A DNA stretch of 55,736 nt from a virus. Every line of letters begins with the position of its first letter. Position 1 is the stretch's first letter. The stretch lies in IMG/VR virus record IMGVR_UViG_3300027985_001320, positions 1-55,736 of that record; one strand, written 5' to 3'. The notes under the pieces were generated by a model. It saw only the letters and a program-made list of their open reading frames with translations. It ran no database searches and had not been told where the DNA came from. Below, one piece after another: positions 45,136 through 54,600 of this stretch. The position numbers and the translations under genes were made by a program.

Positions 45136-45957
45136 ATGACTGAAACGTCTACGCTGTTGCCGCTGGTCACCACTTTGGACCGGCATGTTACCTGGGCCGA
45201 GCATGGCATCCAGCGACCGCTGGAAATCTCCACTCAGGGGTTGTCCGATTATTTTTCTGGTGTCACTCAGGCCTTCAACGCGACGGACACGTTCACCGGA
45301 TATATTAAAGGCCTGTTTTCATCCACCCACCGCATGGTGCGTTATCTGAATAGCGCCACCTATTCGCAGCTGAAAGATAAAGAGTTCTATGTGCCGCTGG
45401 GGTTTACGGGTAACCTGTACGAGTACGTTCAGGTACTGACCGATTCGGGCCGCTATATCGAGTCAGGGCTGGCGTTTATTACGGACGCTATCAAGTGGAT
45501 GGGGTCGTTGAATAACGACCCAGACCAGTTTCGTAACCGCACCCAGCCCCGTTTCAACTATCCCGACACGGTCACGATGCAGAAAGCATTGAAGCCGTTC
45601 TTCGACAACACCGAGCACACCACGCAACCGTTCGGGGCCATCGTTATGAATGTCGGCCAGTATCGCGATGCGCTGTTACAGATGAACGAGCTGTCCGATC
45701 GCAGTACCCTTAAAGTAACAGAACAGGTCCATCAACAGATGACCACGTTCGTGACCTATGCGAAACTGTTGGTCGAACAGATCGAAGATGCCTATGACCC
45801 CGTGCCGGTCTCAAAAGAAACCCATCAGATGCTATCGGCCTTGTTCAAGGAAGCGGATGTATTCTTTTCGATGACGGCGATCCTGCTTTATAACCGTAAG
45901 CGATTGGCGGTGGCGCTTCAGGATAATGAAGCGTTGTTAAAGAAATTTGTGAAATGA
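45136..45957 (+). CDS. Unknown 273-residue helical protein
   Basis: Long amphipathic helices throughout, no Cys and no membrane span; GAGG lies upstream of the ATG. It is a single-gene unit with its own promoter and TATGCCG hairpin. GC-rich codons like those of sheath and tube hint at high expression. A head or inner-virion protein would fit, but no family is recognised. Confidence 0.75.
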   Translation: MTETSTLLPLVTTLDRHVTWAEHGIQRPLEISTQGLSDYFSGVTQAFNATDTFTGYIKGLFSSTHRMVRYLNSATYSQLKDKEFYVPLGFTGNLYEYVQVLTDSGRYIESGLAFITDAIKWMGSLNNDPDQFRNRTQPRFNYPDTVTMQKALKPFFDNTEHTTQPFGAIVMNVGQYRDALLQMNELSDRSTLKVTEQVHQQMTTFVTYAKLLVEQIEDAYDPVPVSKETHQMLSALFKEADVFFSMTAILLYNRKRLAVALQDNEALLKKFVK

Positions 45958-45966
45958 TCGACATAC

Positions 45967-46005
45967 GCCAGAGAGGAGGGGTGCCCCTCCTCTCTGGCTA
46001 TGCCG
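45967..46005 (+). terminator. Hairpin terminator with TATGCCG
   Basis: Stem GCCAGAGAGGAGGG with its exact complement around GTGC (45967-45998). TATGCCG follows immediately (45999-46005). No T-tract. It lies between converging genes. Confidence 0.9.
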
Positions 46006-46015
46006 TTTCGTGCAT

Positions 46016-46477
46016 TTAGGCCAATACCAACTCGGGGTCCAGCAGAACATCCAGATCGCGCCGCATGTCGTCAGCGCGGCCATAGCGAAACCAATCGGGA
46101 CACCGTTCGATAAATAACCGTTTTAAACACTCCCGCCCTTCCGGTTCACGCATCACACTTTCCAGATCTTTACCGTGACAGAGTTCATCAATGGCGACTT
46201 CAATATTCTCACCATACCACAAAGTGGCATGGATGGCCGCCGGCCACTGTAACGCAGCCTGTGTCTGACTCAGTTTCAACGCATCCACAATCCGTTGTAG
46301 CGCGTCGGGCTTAGGGTCTGACGTGTGGTTGAGAACACCGTAAAGCGAGCCGATATACATGGCGCGTTGCGTTTGCCCCGACACCCAACACAACATGGAC
46401 CGGATCACCGCCACGGCGAGCCGTGTCGATAATCGACGCGACGCATCACTACAATGCGCATGTAGATGTGTTTTCAT
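46016..46477 (-). CDS. Unknown 153-residue protein
   Basis: Helical protein with a His/Arg-rich N-terminus (MKTHLHAHCSDASRRLSTRL) and an acidic C-terminus (MRRDLDVLLDPELVLA). AAGGTG precedes the ATG. It begins 16 nt after the RNase H stop and is the last gene of that minus-strand unit. Function unknown. Confidence 0.72.
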   Translation of the reverse strand: MKTHLHAHCSDASRRLSTRLAVAVIRSMLCWVSGQTQRAMYIGSLYGVLNHTSDPKPDALQRIVDALKLSQTQAALQWPAAIHATLWYGENIEVAIDELCHGKDLESVMREPEGRECLKRLFIERCPDWFRYGRADDMRRDLDVLLDPELVLA

Positions 46478-46493
46478 GTGTTATCACCTTGCC

Positions 46494-48143
46494 TTAAGTT
46501 TGTTTAAACCGCATGTTGGAAAACGGAGATTCCCATAGACCATAACCTTCGGCACACGTAATGTAGGTCGCATACCGAATCACGATTGGTGTTTCTGCCC
46601 AGGTCACGAGCGTAACAGTCGGCTGTTGGTCTTTGATTCGACCAAACAGGTTACGGGCCGGTAGATCCAATCCAACACATACCCGTACATTACCTTCGGT
46701 TCGGTCTTGCTGTCCGGTCGGGTAGTAGTGGCACGGAATATCCAGATGGTGGGTCGTGGCGGGCAATACCACGCGGGTAACCGGTTTCTCTTTAACCACA
46801 GTCGTCTCAAAGAAACGGTCAGTTATATCCGTAAATGCAAAGAACTTTGACTGTTCCCCCTCGTTTCGAATGGTTTGCAACCGTTCATCCATCGCGATGA
46901 AATGATCAAAGGCACGACGTGCTAACTGCGGCGGGTGGAGATGCGTGCTCACCGGCTTTTGATCCATCAGCGAGAGGTTAAGGTTACCTGTCCCAAAGAC
47001 CAACGCTTCACCTTGACTCTGCTTAATCAACTGCGTGTTCTTGGGTGGAAAGATTTCATCTAACCGGACGTAGAACAGCGTCTCGTAATCATCCCACTGG
47101 GGGCTATGGTGTCCCCGAGGGACGATACGATCAAAGTCCGCAATCAGCCGACTGTGCTGGCGTGCCAGCACTTGGTTAAATATATCATCGACCGTTTTGG
47201 TGTAAATGACCGCCGCACTGGTCGTACTCAGTAGTTTCCCCACCTGGGCGTCTTCTTTACTGTCATGGTTGCCCAAGGTCAATACATAGTAGTCTCCCAC
47301 CTTGGGCAGTTCCCGCTGGCGACTGGTGAAATACCATTTCGGCTGATCAATCAGCCCGGTTTCAATCCGATCAGGGTTCCAGTATTTGGCCGCCTCACTC
47401 ACTAACCACTGGGCTTGGGTACGACACAAGGCGATATCACCCTGGTTATTGATAATACCCAACGTAGCGTTCTGGTCCGCCTGTTTATTACCCGGACTCA
47501 ATGAGTGGCCTTTACACCAACTGATAAATAGCGTGTTGTGCTCACAATACGTGGTGATTAATGCCTTCATCTCCAACAGGAGTTCACTATTGGGTACGCC
47601 GGCCAGTTCCTGCGGTGTTTTGCGCATGGCATTGATTACGTAGGTACTATCGGGACGGAGCACCAGCACGGTAATCTTTTCCGCTATCGCAAAACGTATG
47701 GTTTCGATCACGGCGGTAATCTCCGCCGTATTATTGGTGCCTTCACGGCTCCCTGCGAGGAACAGATCCACGTAAGACGTGACCGTAACCTGTGGCAGCA
47801 GTCCCGTCTCTGTCGCCGCTAACGGGGTCTGTGCCTCGGTAAAGAGCGCCTGCAGTGCACCCCACGTATCCACGTCCGGTGGGGTCAGTTGACTAACGTC
47901 AGCGGTATAACTGCGGCGCCAAACCTTTTCTTTATCATCATTAGGTTCACCTTGCTGCTTTTCGATCTTAGCCGCTTCCAGTCGATACCCTAACGGGGTG
48001 GCGGTAAACCCATTCGCGCCGATCCCTTTTTTCTGTAACACGGGGGTATAGAAATACCCGTGCGCCCCGATGCCGGTAACGCCGTGGCTCGGGCGGGCGC
48101 CCCCATCCGTATAAATAACAGCATAGCGTGCAGTGGCGGTCAT
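46494..48143 (-). CDS. rnhA: Ribonuclease HI with insertion and C-terminal extension
   Basis: All five catalytic residues of RNase HI are visible: D13 in VIYTDGG, E141 in NNTAEITAVIE, D165 in LRPDSTYVI, H213 in WCKGHS and D223 in KQADQNATLG. It would cut the RNA strand of RNA-DNA hybrids, for example primers or R-loops. The protein is 549 residues, far above the usual 155. About 90 residues are inserted between the first strand and the helix carrying E141, and some 320 residues follow the domain. That tail is beta-rich with no motif I know. The frame is open to 48200, but AAGGA 6 nt before ATG 48143 decides the start. phiKZ also encodes an RNase H. Confidence 0.93.
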   Translation of the reverse strand: MTATARYAVIYTDGGARPSHGVTGIGAHGYFYTPVLQKKGIGANGFTATPLGYRLEAAKIEKQQGEPNDDKEKVWRRSYTADVSQLTPPDVDTWGALQALFTEAQTPLAATETGLLPQVTVTSYVDLFLAGSREGTNNTAEITAVIETIRFAIAEKITVLVLRPDSTYVINAMRKTPQELAGVPNSELLLEMKALITTYCEHNTLFISWCKGHSLSPGNKQADQNATLGIINNQGDIALCRTQAQWLVSEAAKYWNPDRIETGLIDQPKWYFTSRQRELPKVGDYYVLTLGNHDSKEDAQVGKLLSTTSAAVIYTKTVDDIFNQVLARQHSRLIADFDRIVPRGHHSPQWDDYETLFYVRLDEIFPPKNTQLIKQSQGEALVFGTGNLNLSLMDQKPVSTHLHPPQLARRAFDHFIAMDERLQTIRNEGEQSKFFAFTDITDRFFETTVVKEKPVTRVVLPATTHHLDIPCHYYPTGQQDRTEGNVRVCVGLDLPARNLFGRIKDQQPTVTLVTWAETPIVIRYATYITCAEGYGLWESPFSNMRFKQT

Positions 48144-48159
48144 GCGGAATCCTTTTTCT

Positions 48160-48579
48160 TCAGTGCTTCGTAGCTTGACTATTAGATAGGCCTGCCCCAT
48201 CGCGTTTTACGTTAAGCGGTGCAGGCCTTAGACATTCCCGCCGTATCTTCTTCAGCAACCCTTCCTGTTCATGTGACAGCGCCCGAATGTAGCTCCGTAA
48301 TTCACTGATATGCGTAATTAAACGACGTTGAATGTAATCCCGGTCATGCAGTTTGTCTTGGGGGATCACCGGCTTCTCGGGTAAGGGGGGGACCGTGGGA
48401 CGTAGTAGGTCACGACACCGATCGTCCACTGCCCCGGCCGTATTTAGCTGATCAACATGAATCCAGGTGTAGTTGTTCAACACTGCATTAGGATCAGGTT
48501 CATACAACGCTCCATTCGGGAAACTACACCCGGTTAGTCCAACACACACTATCCAGACGACGTGACGATTGATAAACAT
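48160..48579 (-). CDS. Lipoprotein, outer-spanin-like
   Basis: A 139-residue protein with a lipoprotein signal: short basic N-terminus, hydrophobic core VVWIVCVG, and lipobox LTGC (residues 15-18), with C18 as the lipidated Cys. The mature part has a Pro-rich linker (TVPPLPEKPVIPQ) and a coiled helix (LRSYIRALSHEQEGLLKKI). A TTG at 48588 would add three residues; ATG 48579 is preferred. It follows a membrane-anchored coiled-coil gene by 23 nt. The pair resembles two-component spanins, which fuse inner and outer membranes at lysis. It is longer than many outer spanins, so this stays a proposal. Confidence 0.7.
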   Translation of the reverse strand: MFINRHVVWIVCVGLTGCSFPNGALYEPDPNAVLNNYTWIHVDQLNTAGAVDDRCRDLLRPTVPPLPEKPVIPQDKLHDRDYIQRRLITHISELRSYIRALSHEQEGLLKKIRRECLRPAPLNVKRDGAGLSNSQATKH

Positions 48580-48602
48580 AATAGACAACCTTGTCTTAAA
48601 TT

Positions 48603-49112
48603 TTAGTCGATATCGCGTAATAACCGGTTAACATCAGCACCGGGTTCTGCCCGGCGATACCCTTGATTAGGGACCGGTAGAGGTGCCACGGCCCCTTGAC
48701 CGAGTTGACGTTTTAAATCTTTTACTAAGATCACCAGCTCAGCCCCCCGTTCTTGCTCGACTGACAACGCTAAGCGGTATTGCTCTAGCAAATCAGTCAT
48801 CACAAGTAAGCGGTCTTCGGTCTGTTCACCGAGTGCCCGTGCGTAATCCAACGCTTGCAGGGTTTTATCGTGCTGATGCGTCAGTGCCGCCAATTCAGCA
48901 TGGACCCGGACATTCTGCTGATTAACGGTAAAGGCAAAAAAGGACATATACGCAAAGAAGAGAAACAACAGCGTCCCCTCCAACATCAGCATGCTAAACG
49001 GATTGGTTTCTTTCCGCCCAAACTGCGTATCCTTACGGTTCGTATAGGCTTCTTTTATAAACGGTAAAAACAGCACGACAAACCGAATCAGTGAGCCTAT
49101 AAAGTTGTTCAT
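48603..49112 (-). CDS. Membrane/coiled-coil protein, inner-spanin-like
   Basis: A 169-residue protein with a clear transmembrane segment at about residues 43-65 (LEGTLLFLFFAYMSFFAFTV), a further hydrophobic stretch at 5-20, then a coiled-coil region (about 68-135, QQNVRVHAELAALTHQHDKT onward) and a Pro/Gly-rich tail. GGAG lies 8 nt before the ATG. Together with the lipoprotein encoded next it looks like an inner spanin. The extra N-terminal hydrophobic part is unusual; a tail-linked membrane protein is the main alternative. Confidence 0.65.
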   Translation of the reverse strand: MNNFIGSLIRFVVLFLPFIKEAYTNRKDTQFGRKETNPFSMLMLEGTLLFLFFAYMSFFAFTVNQQNVRVHAELAALTHQHDKTLQALDYARALGEQTEDRLLVMTDLLEQYRLALSVEQERGAELVILVKDLKRQLGQGAVAPLPVPNQGYRRAEPGADVNRLLRDID

Positions 49113-49293
49113 CTACATCACTCCAACTATTGACAGCCTGAACCGTCGGATATTTGCTTACTGTGGGGCCTGATTATATAGATCTTGAGGGTCTTTTTAC
49201 CTCAGTTAACCGGTGTAAACCACCGATCAAGCTTAGGCGTAAACGCTTAAACTAGAATCATACTTTAGCGGTCACAAAGAAGAGGGGCGACCT
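49113..49293. promoter_or_regulatory. Divergent intergenic region before the fibre genes
   Basis: A 181-bp gap between the membrane protein gene and the first fibre gene. It contains an AT-rich stretch with TTATATAG near 49175 and a perfect 12-bp palindrome, GCGTAAACGCTT-like (core GCGTAAACGC near 49234). No gene is visible; promoters for both directions are expected here. Confidence 0.4.
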
Positions 49294-51552
49294 ATGTATA
49301 CCTTAAAGGGCTTTATCGAACTGCCGGGGTGGGAAGATAACGCCAGTAACGCACTTGCACGTTTCGGTGAACTAGCCCCGATCCGACGCACCTTCGCTAA
49401 AGACAAAGGGATCTACAGTGACGACACCTATCCCGGTGTACGGTTACTGGCATTTATGAGTGAAGACGCCACCGGCGTCGTGACGGCGCCCGTGGACGTG
49501 ATCTCCGTGGTGCTCAATCTGGCCCACTGGCTACGTGGCCATGCGGTGGCCGGCACTCTGAGCGATACGGAAACGGACTTAGCTGCCGCGATTATCGGCG
49601 CCTTTGGCACACAGGTCGCTAACGTCGACGTCGGGACCATTGTTGAAGAGGCTGTCACCGGCTACCGTCTCCCTATTCGTCTGCGCTTTAACGTCACCGG
49701 TGGCACCGATACTCAAGATGTGAGCCTGTGGTTCACGGATGCTGAATTCGCCACGACTTATCCGGAATACTCTATCGCGGTCATCCCCCCGGTGGCCGAT
49801 CTGGATGCCTTCTATAACCAGCTGTCGGCGGCGGTCCAAACGCAATACGTACCGCGCACCGTGACGGAAACCCTGGCATTAGTACAAGCCAACCGTGGCC
49901 TGTATCCGGAAACATTGTCAGCTGGGCTTGAGTTTAACGCGTACTTCGTCAATGCACCGGGTACCCCGTTTATTTCGACCGTATGGACCTACATGAACTG
50001 GGGGGTGGCAGGCGATAACATCGATGTTATCCGCACCGCCTTACAAAACTACATTCTGGATAATAGCACCCACACCCGGGCGGAGTGGACGCCGATTCTC
50101 CCTGACCTGTTCTTGTCGACGGAGTTTGTGATCGTCCCGGGGTGGAATGTTTATGCGATTCCGAACCAGGAACTGGTCAGCGGACTGTACAGTCCCCAGC
50201 TGTCGTACGTGCAAATCAACCGCCTGCTCGGGAATGGGTTACCTGCTGAGTATCTGGCGAACGAAGCACAACTGCAACTCACGGTCGTGGTTACCGCGTC
50301 CATGTACAAATCATTGGGGTTGGTGACGGCCGGTGGGCCTGAAAACCGGGCGGGGATGGAACGGTTAAACCAGGTGATGACCGACTATATCGTCGTCCCA
50401 ACGACCAACTCTGAGTTCAACCGAATGAGTAGCATTACCCGTGAGTGGGTCGTCTTGCTGAACAAAGCGTTGTTACAAGCCGAAGTCGCCGACGACAGCT
50501 ACGAGTTAACGCCCGGCTTTAGCCGTGTCATCCGCGATGACCGCGTGTATATTTCGTTTTTCTACGACAGCGTACTTTATCTGGTATTAACCAAAGCCAC
50601 GCTGAGTGATCAGGATGTCAATAACGTGCTGATCCTGGATACCAGCGGGGACGGCACAGGTACCACCGTCACCTATTTTGGTGATGTGGGTTATTTCGCA
50701 TCAGGTATCTTGAGCTCCACTGCACTCACCCCGAATATCGACGCCATCGACTTGACGCAACTGGCGGATGCCGTCTCCTTCAGTGCACTGACTGTCGAAC
50801 GCAAGCAGTTGGTCGCGAGTACCAACGGCTCCCGCGGTGTCTTCGGGGGCGGTTGGGTCAGTGAAACCGAAACGGCGGTCTCCAGTTTGGAGTACCTCGA
50901 CTATGTGTTGCCGGCATTGGTGCAGACGTTTGGGGCTCTGGTGCAAGGGCGTCGAGAGATGGCCGCGGTTTCCGGTAGTGGCTACGCGGTCTTCGGGGGA
51001 GGCTATAGCACCACCTACCAGAACCACCTGGACGTGATTGACATTGCGATCCCAGGGGATGCTGTGTCGTTCGGGACATTGGCCACCGCCCGCTACGGGG
51101 CCGCCGGCACGTCGAACAACTTGACGGGGTATATTGCCGGGGGGATGACCAATCTACCGCTTGATACTTTGGAGTCGTTTGACATCCTGACCCAAGCGGA
51201 TGCGGCCACCTACAGTTTGTTGACGGTTGCCCGTGATCATCTGGCAGCGGGTTCTGATGGTACCACCGCGGTCTTCGGGGGCGGTAATACCGGCACGATG
51301 GTTAATACGATCGACAAACTAGCCTTTGCCGTTCCGGGCGCGACGACCGACTTCGGCGACTTAACGGTGGCGGTGGATGGCAATGCGGCCGCGCACAATG
51401 CTACCCGTGTTCTGTTCGCTGGCGGGCGCAGTGCAACCACCATTCCCGTCGATAATATCGGCGTGATTCTGCCGACCACCCCTGGAAATGCGACACCCTA
51501 TGGTAATCTGCGGTCGGCCACCGCGTCGTTGGCTGGCACGTCCGGCGCTTAA
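49294..51552 (+). CDS. Tail-fibre-like protein 1 with Kelch-type repeats
   Basis: A 752-residue protein. Residues 1 to about 445 form a domain shared with the next gene (both begin MYT-x-x-GFIE and share YAIPNQE and ALQNYILDNS). From about residue 470 come roughly six repeats of the pattern FG-x-L-x3-R, a variable stretch, then VFGGG, a Kelch/galactose-oxidase type beta-propeller signature found in phage adhesins and other binding proteins. The last repeat is cut short (YGNLRSATASLAGTSGA). It is likely a receptor-binding or fibre protein with a constant attachment domain and a variable binding domain. GAGG precedes the ATG. Confidence 0.72.
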   Translation: MYTLKGFIELPGWEDNASNALARFGELAPIRRTFAKDKGIYSDDTYPGVRLLAFMSEDATGVVTAPVDVISVVLNLAHWLRGHAVAGTLSDTETDLAAAIIGAFGTQVANVDVGTIVEEAVTGYRLPIRLRFNVTGGTDTQDVSLWFTDAEFATTYPEYSIAVIPPVADLDAFYNQLSAAVQTQYVPRTVTETLALVQANRGLYPETLSAGLEFNAYFVNAPGTPFISTVWTYMNWGVAGDNIDVIRTALQNYILDNSTHTRAEWTPILPDLFLSTEFVIVPGWNVYAIPNQELVSGLYSPQLSYVQINRLLGNGLPAEYLANEAQLQLTVVVTASMYKSLGLVTAGGPENRAGMERLNQVMTDYIVVPTTNSEFNRMSSITREWVVLLNKALLQAEVADDSYELTPGFSRVIRDDRVYISFFYDSVLYLVLTKATLSDQDVNNVLILDTSGDGTGTTVTYFGDVGYFASGILSSTALTPNIDAIDLTQLADAVSFSALTVERKQLVASTNGSRGVFGGGWVSETETAVSSLEYLDYVLPALVQTFGALVQGRREMAAVSGSGYAVFGGGYSTTYQNHLDVIDIAIPGDAVSFGTLATARYGAAGTSNNLTGYIAGGMTNLPLDTLESFDILTQADAATYSLLTVARDHLAAGSDGTTAVFGGGNTGTMVNTIDKLAFAVPGATTDFGDLTVAVDGNAAAHNATRVLFAGGRSATTIPVDNIGVILPTTPGNATPYGNLRSATASLAGTSGA

Positions 51553-51562
51553 ACCGGTCGCT

Positions 51563-51587
51563 GGGGAAGGGGGTAACCCCCTTTCCC
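51563..51587 (+). terminator. Hairpin between the fibre genes
   Basis: Stem GGGAAGGGGG/CCCCCTTTCCC with one bulged T and loop TAA. No T-tract. TATGTCT occurs 14 nt later, which is not counted as the conserved motif. It may limit read-through from the first to the second fibre gene. Confidence 0.6.
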
Positions 51588-51620
51588 GGCACCCTGAATT
51601 ATGTCTCCATGGAGCCTGTT

Positions 51621-54600
51621 ATGTATACCGTCAATGGTTTTATCGAGATCGCCGATTGGGTCGACAATACCACGGCGACAGTGGCGCCGGTGGGGGAACT
51701 CTCACCCATTGCCCGCACCTATGCGCAAGATAAGGGCCGCTACGCCAGTGAGTCGTATGAGGGATACGAACTCATCACATTTATTAGCCGCGATCAAGAT
51801 GACCAGTACGTCACCTTGCCACAGGTAGCGGTGGATGCGGTATTTGACGTGGTGTTGTATTTGCAAAATCTTGCCGATGCGGGCATCTTGCCCTTGACCG
51901 CCGCGCAGCTGAAATTGGATCTGATTAACCGATACACGAATGGCTATAGTAACTTCGCCCTCAGCGAGGTAGTCGCTACCGGGATCGGGCAACAGCGGTT
52001 CATCAATCGCCTGAGCTTCAACTTTACTAGCCTCACCGGTCAGTCCTTTGCCTTTGCGTTGTGGTTTTCCAATGCGGAATTTATCGCCACCTTTCCCGCC
52101 TTCCTTACGGCGGTGATTCCGCCAGATGAAGACCTGAATACGTTTTATCTCAAAATGGCGGGCTATACAGCCGATACTTTTACCGCGGCCCCCTTAGTGG
52201 ATGTTTTAATGGCGATCCGCTTAACCCGTGCGCAGTACCCCGAAACCTTGCTGACGACCCGGGAGTATACCGCCCACTTTTTCAATCTGACGCTGGTTGA
52301 ACAACCCCTAGTTAACTTTGCAACCACCTGGACGATCCTGGTGTGGGGGACGCAATCCCCAGCCGAATCCACTATTCGGGCGGCGTTACAAAACTACATT
52401 CTGGATAACAGCGATTATACACGCAGCCAGTGGGCGAAAGTCTTTCCCGAACTCTTTAACGCTCAAGAATTCATTGTTATCCCCGACTGGGATATTTATG
52501 CGATTCCGAACCAGGAAGTGGAGGCTGGTCTCTATAGCCCAGCGGTTAATTACCACCAGATCAACCGGATGGTACGGGAAGGGCTACCAGACGATTATAA
52601 CGCGCATCTCAGCGACGTTCAGAAAAACCTGGAGCTGACTACCTTTATTTACAAATCGCTCTCTCTGGCGGTTATAGGCGGCCTTGACAACGCGATCGGC
52701 ATGACGTTACTGTCGGCGGTTTTCCCAGACTACGTTTTAGTTGATTCACTGGATCCCCGTTTTGCTCGCATGGCCCCACGGACGCAAGCATTTGTCTTGC
52801 TGCTAGAAGCAGCGATCATGGAGGCTGAAGGGTTGACGCCGTACAACCAATTGGATGTTCGGTTTAGTCGAGAATTCCGCGACGGGCGCTACTATGTCAC
52901 CTTTGACTATGAGGAACTCCATTATCTCGTACTGGCGAAGCGGTCGATGCACGTGCAGGACATGGATAATCACCTGCTGTTGGATACGGCACTTCATACG
53001 TACGTTAACCCGCATGAGGAAGCGATCGAGGTGCCACCGGAGCCCGTACCAGACCCCGTGTATACGTTCTTGGAGAGCAAAACGGTCGCCAGTGATGAGA
53101 AAGGGATTGTTTTCATCGACGATGATGGTTACATCAAACCCTTTGCTGAAGATTATAACGTCCGGGCGCAAGATGCGGTGTTGGGATGGGGGCGTGTTCC
53201 AGCAATGATCTCAGCGTCCTGTACGGGCAATTTGGTGTTGGTTCTGGATACCGCCGGTGAGGTCACTTTCCTTGGAACCAGCGGCCAATTTAACGTCAAT
53301 GATTACCGCCTTGAACGGTTTAAGAATGTAGCGTATGTTAACGCCAGTTTTTACGATGCCGCCTTGATGGTCTTTCTGGACGGGACCGTTCACGCAATTG
53401 GTGCCGACTGGTATGGTGAAATCTCTGGGGTGAATAACGCAGGCATTACGGACGCGATTGCTATCTGTGGCGGTTTCTTTCATACCACAGTGCTGCATGA
53501 AGGGGGAACCTGCTCAACGTATGGGATTGTCTCTGAAGCCTATTTAGCCCGTGAAGCCGAAGTGACCGGAGTTGTTAAATTATATCGTAGCGATACCTTC
53601 AGCATCTATCAGTACAGCGATAACAGCATTGAATTTAACTCGATCTATGACACGATCTCGCCAACATCTGCATACGCTTTGATGTCTGACACTGATCGTC
53701 AGAATGTTAGAGGTTATGCTATCGCCGCTAGTGTCCACATCATCATGTACCTGGATGGGACCGTCAAAGCTTTTGTGGCGGCAGGGTCGGATGACTACGA
53801 TATTGCTGCGGATATTAACGCCGCGGGGATTATGGATGCTGTGGAGGTGGCCGGCGGGCGCCGTAATGCTATGATCCGCCATGCTTCTGGTGCGATTACA
53901 GTGTATGGGACTACAGTCCTGAGTAGCATCATTTCGGCGTGGCAGCAGGACGGTGTGGGTTTTGCTGGGGTGTTTGATGCAGTCGCGATGGAGGTCGACG
54001 CAGCATGTGGCTATGCATTACGCAGCGATAATACCCTGATTAGTTTTGGGGATAATTACTATCGGAACAGCCCTACCGCTTCACGAGGGTTTGGCGAAGG
54101 GAACCTCGTTAAGGTCGAGGATTATGATGACTGTTATCTAGGGTTATTTGATAACGGTTATGTCCGTTGGACCGACCTCATAGTCGATAAGCAAGATACT
54201 CAAGTCGTGCACACTGATGCGGTTGATATCGCGATCGGCTACTACAGTTATAAGAACACACCGGTCGTGGTACGCTCTGACGGGGGCGTTGACGTTACGA
54301 TCAGCACTACGGAGGGTGACCTGATTGCGGCGTCAGTCAGTGGAATTACGGATGCGGTGAAGGTGGCGGCAGGGAAAGGTTATCTGGCCGTTCTTCATGC
54401 CACTGGACGTGTCAGTATGCATGGGGTTGATACGTATGGTACCTTCGCCGAGGTAGAAGCGTGGACGGATATTATTCAGATATTCGGTGAAAGGACCTAT
54501 GTCATTGGGGTGGATGCTACGTTAACTGCGTATACTGCGGGTAACTTTGCGTACGGCCCGCAGGGCGAGACGGACGTGGTAGGGGTCAGTACGTATGCGG

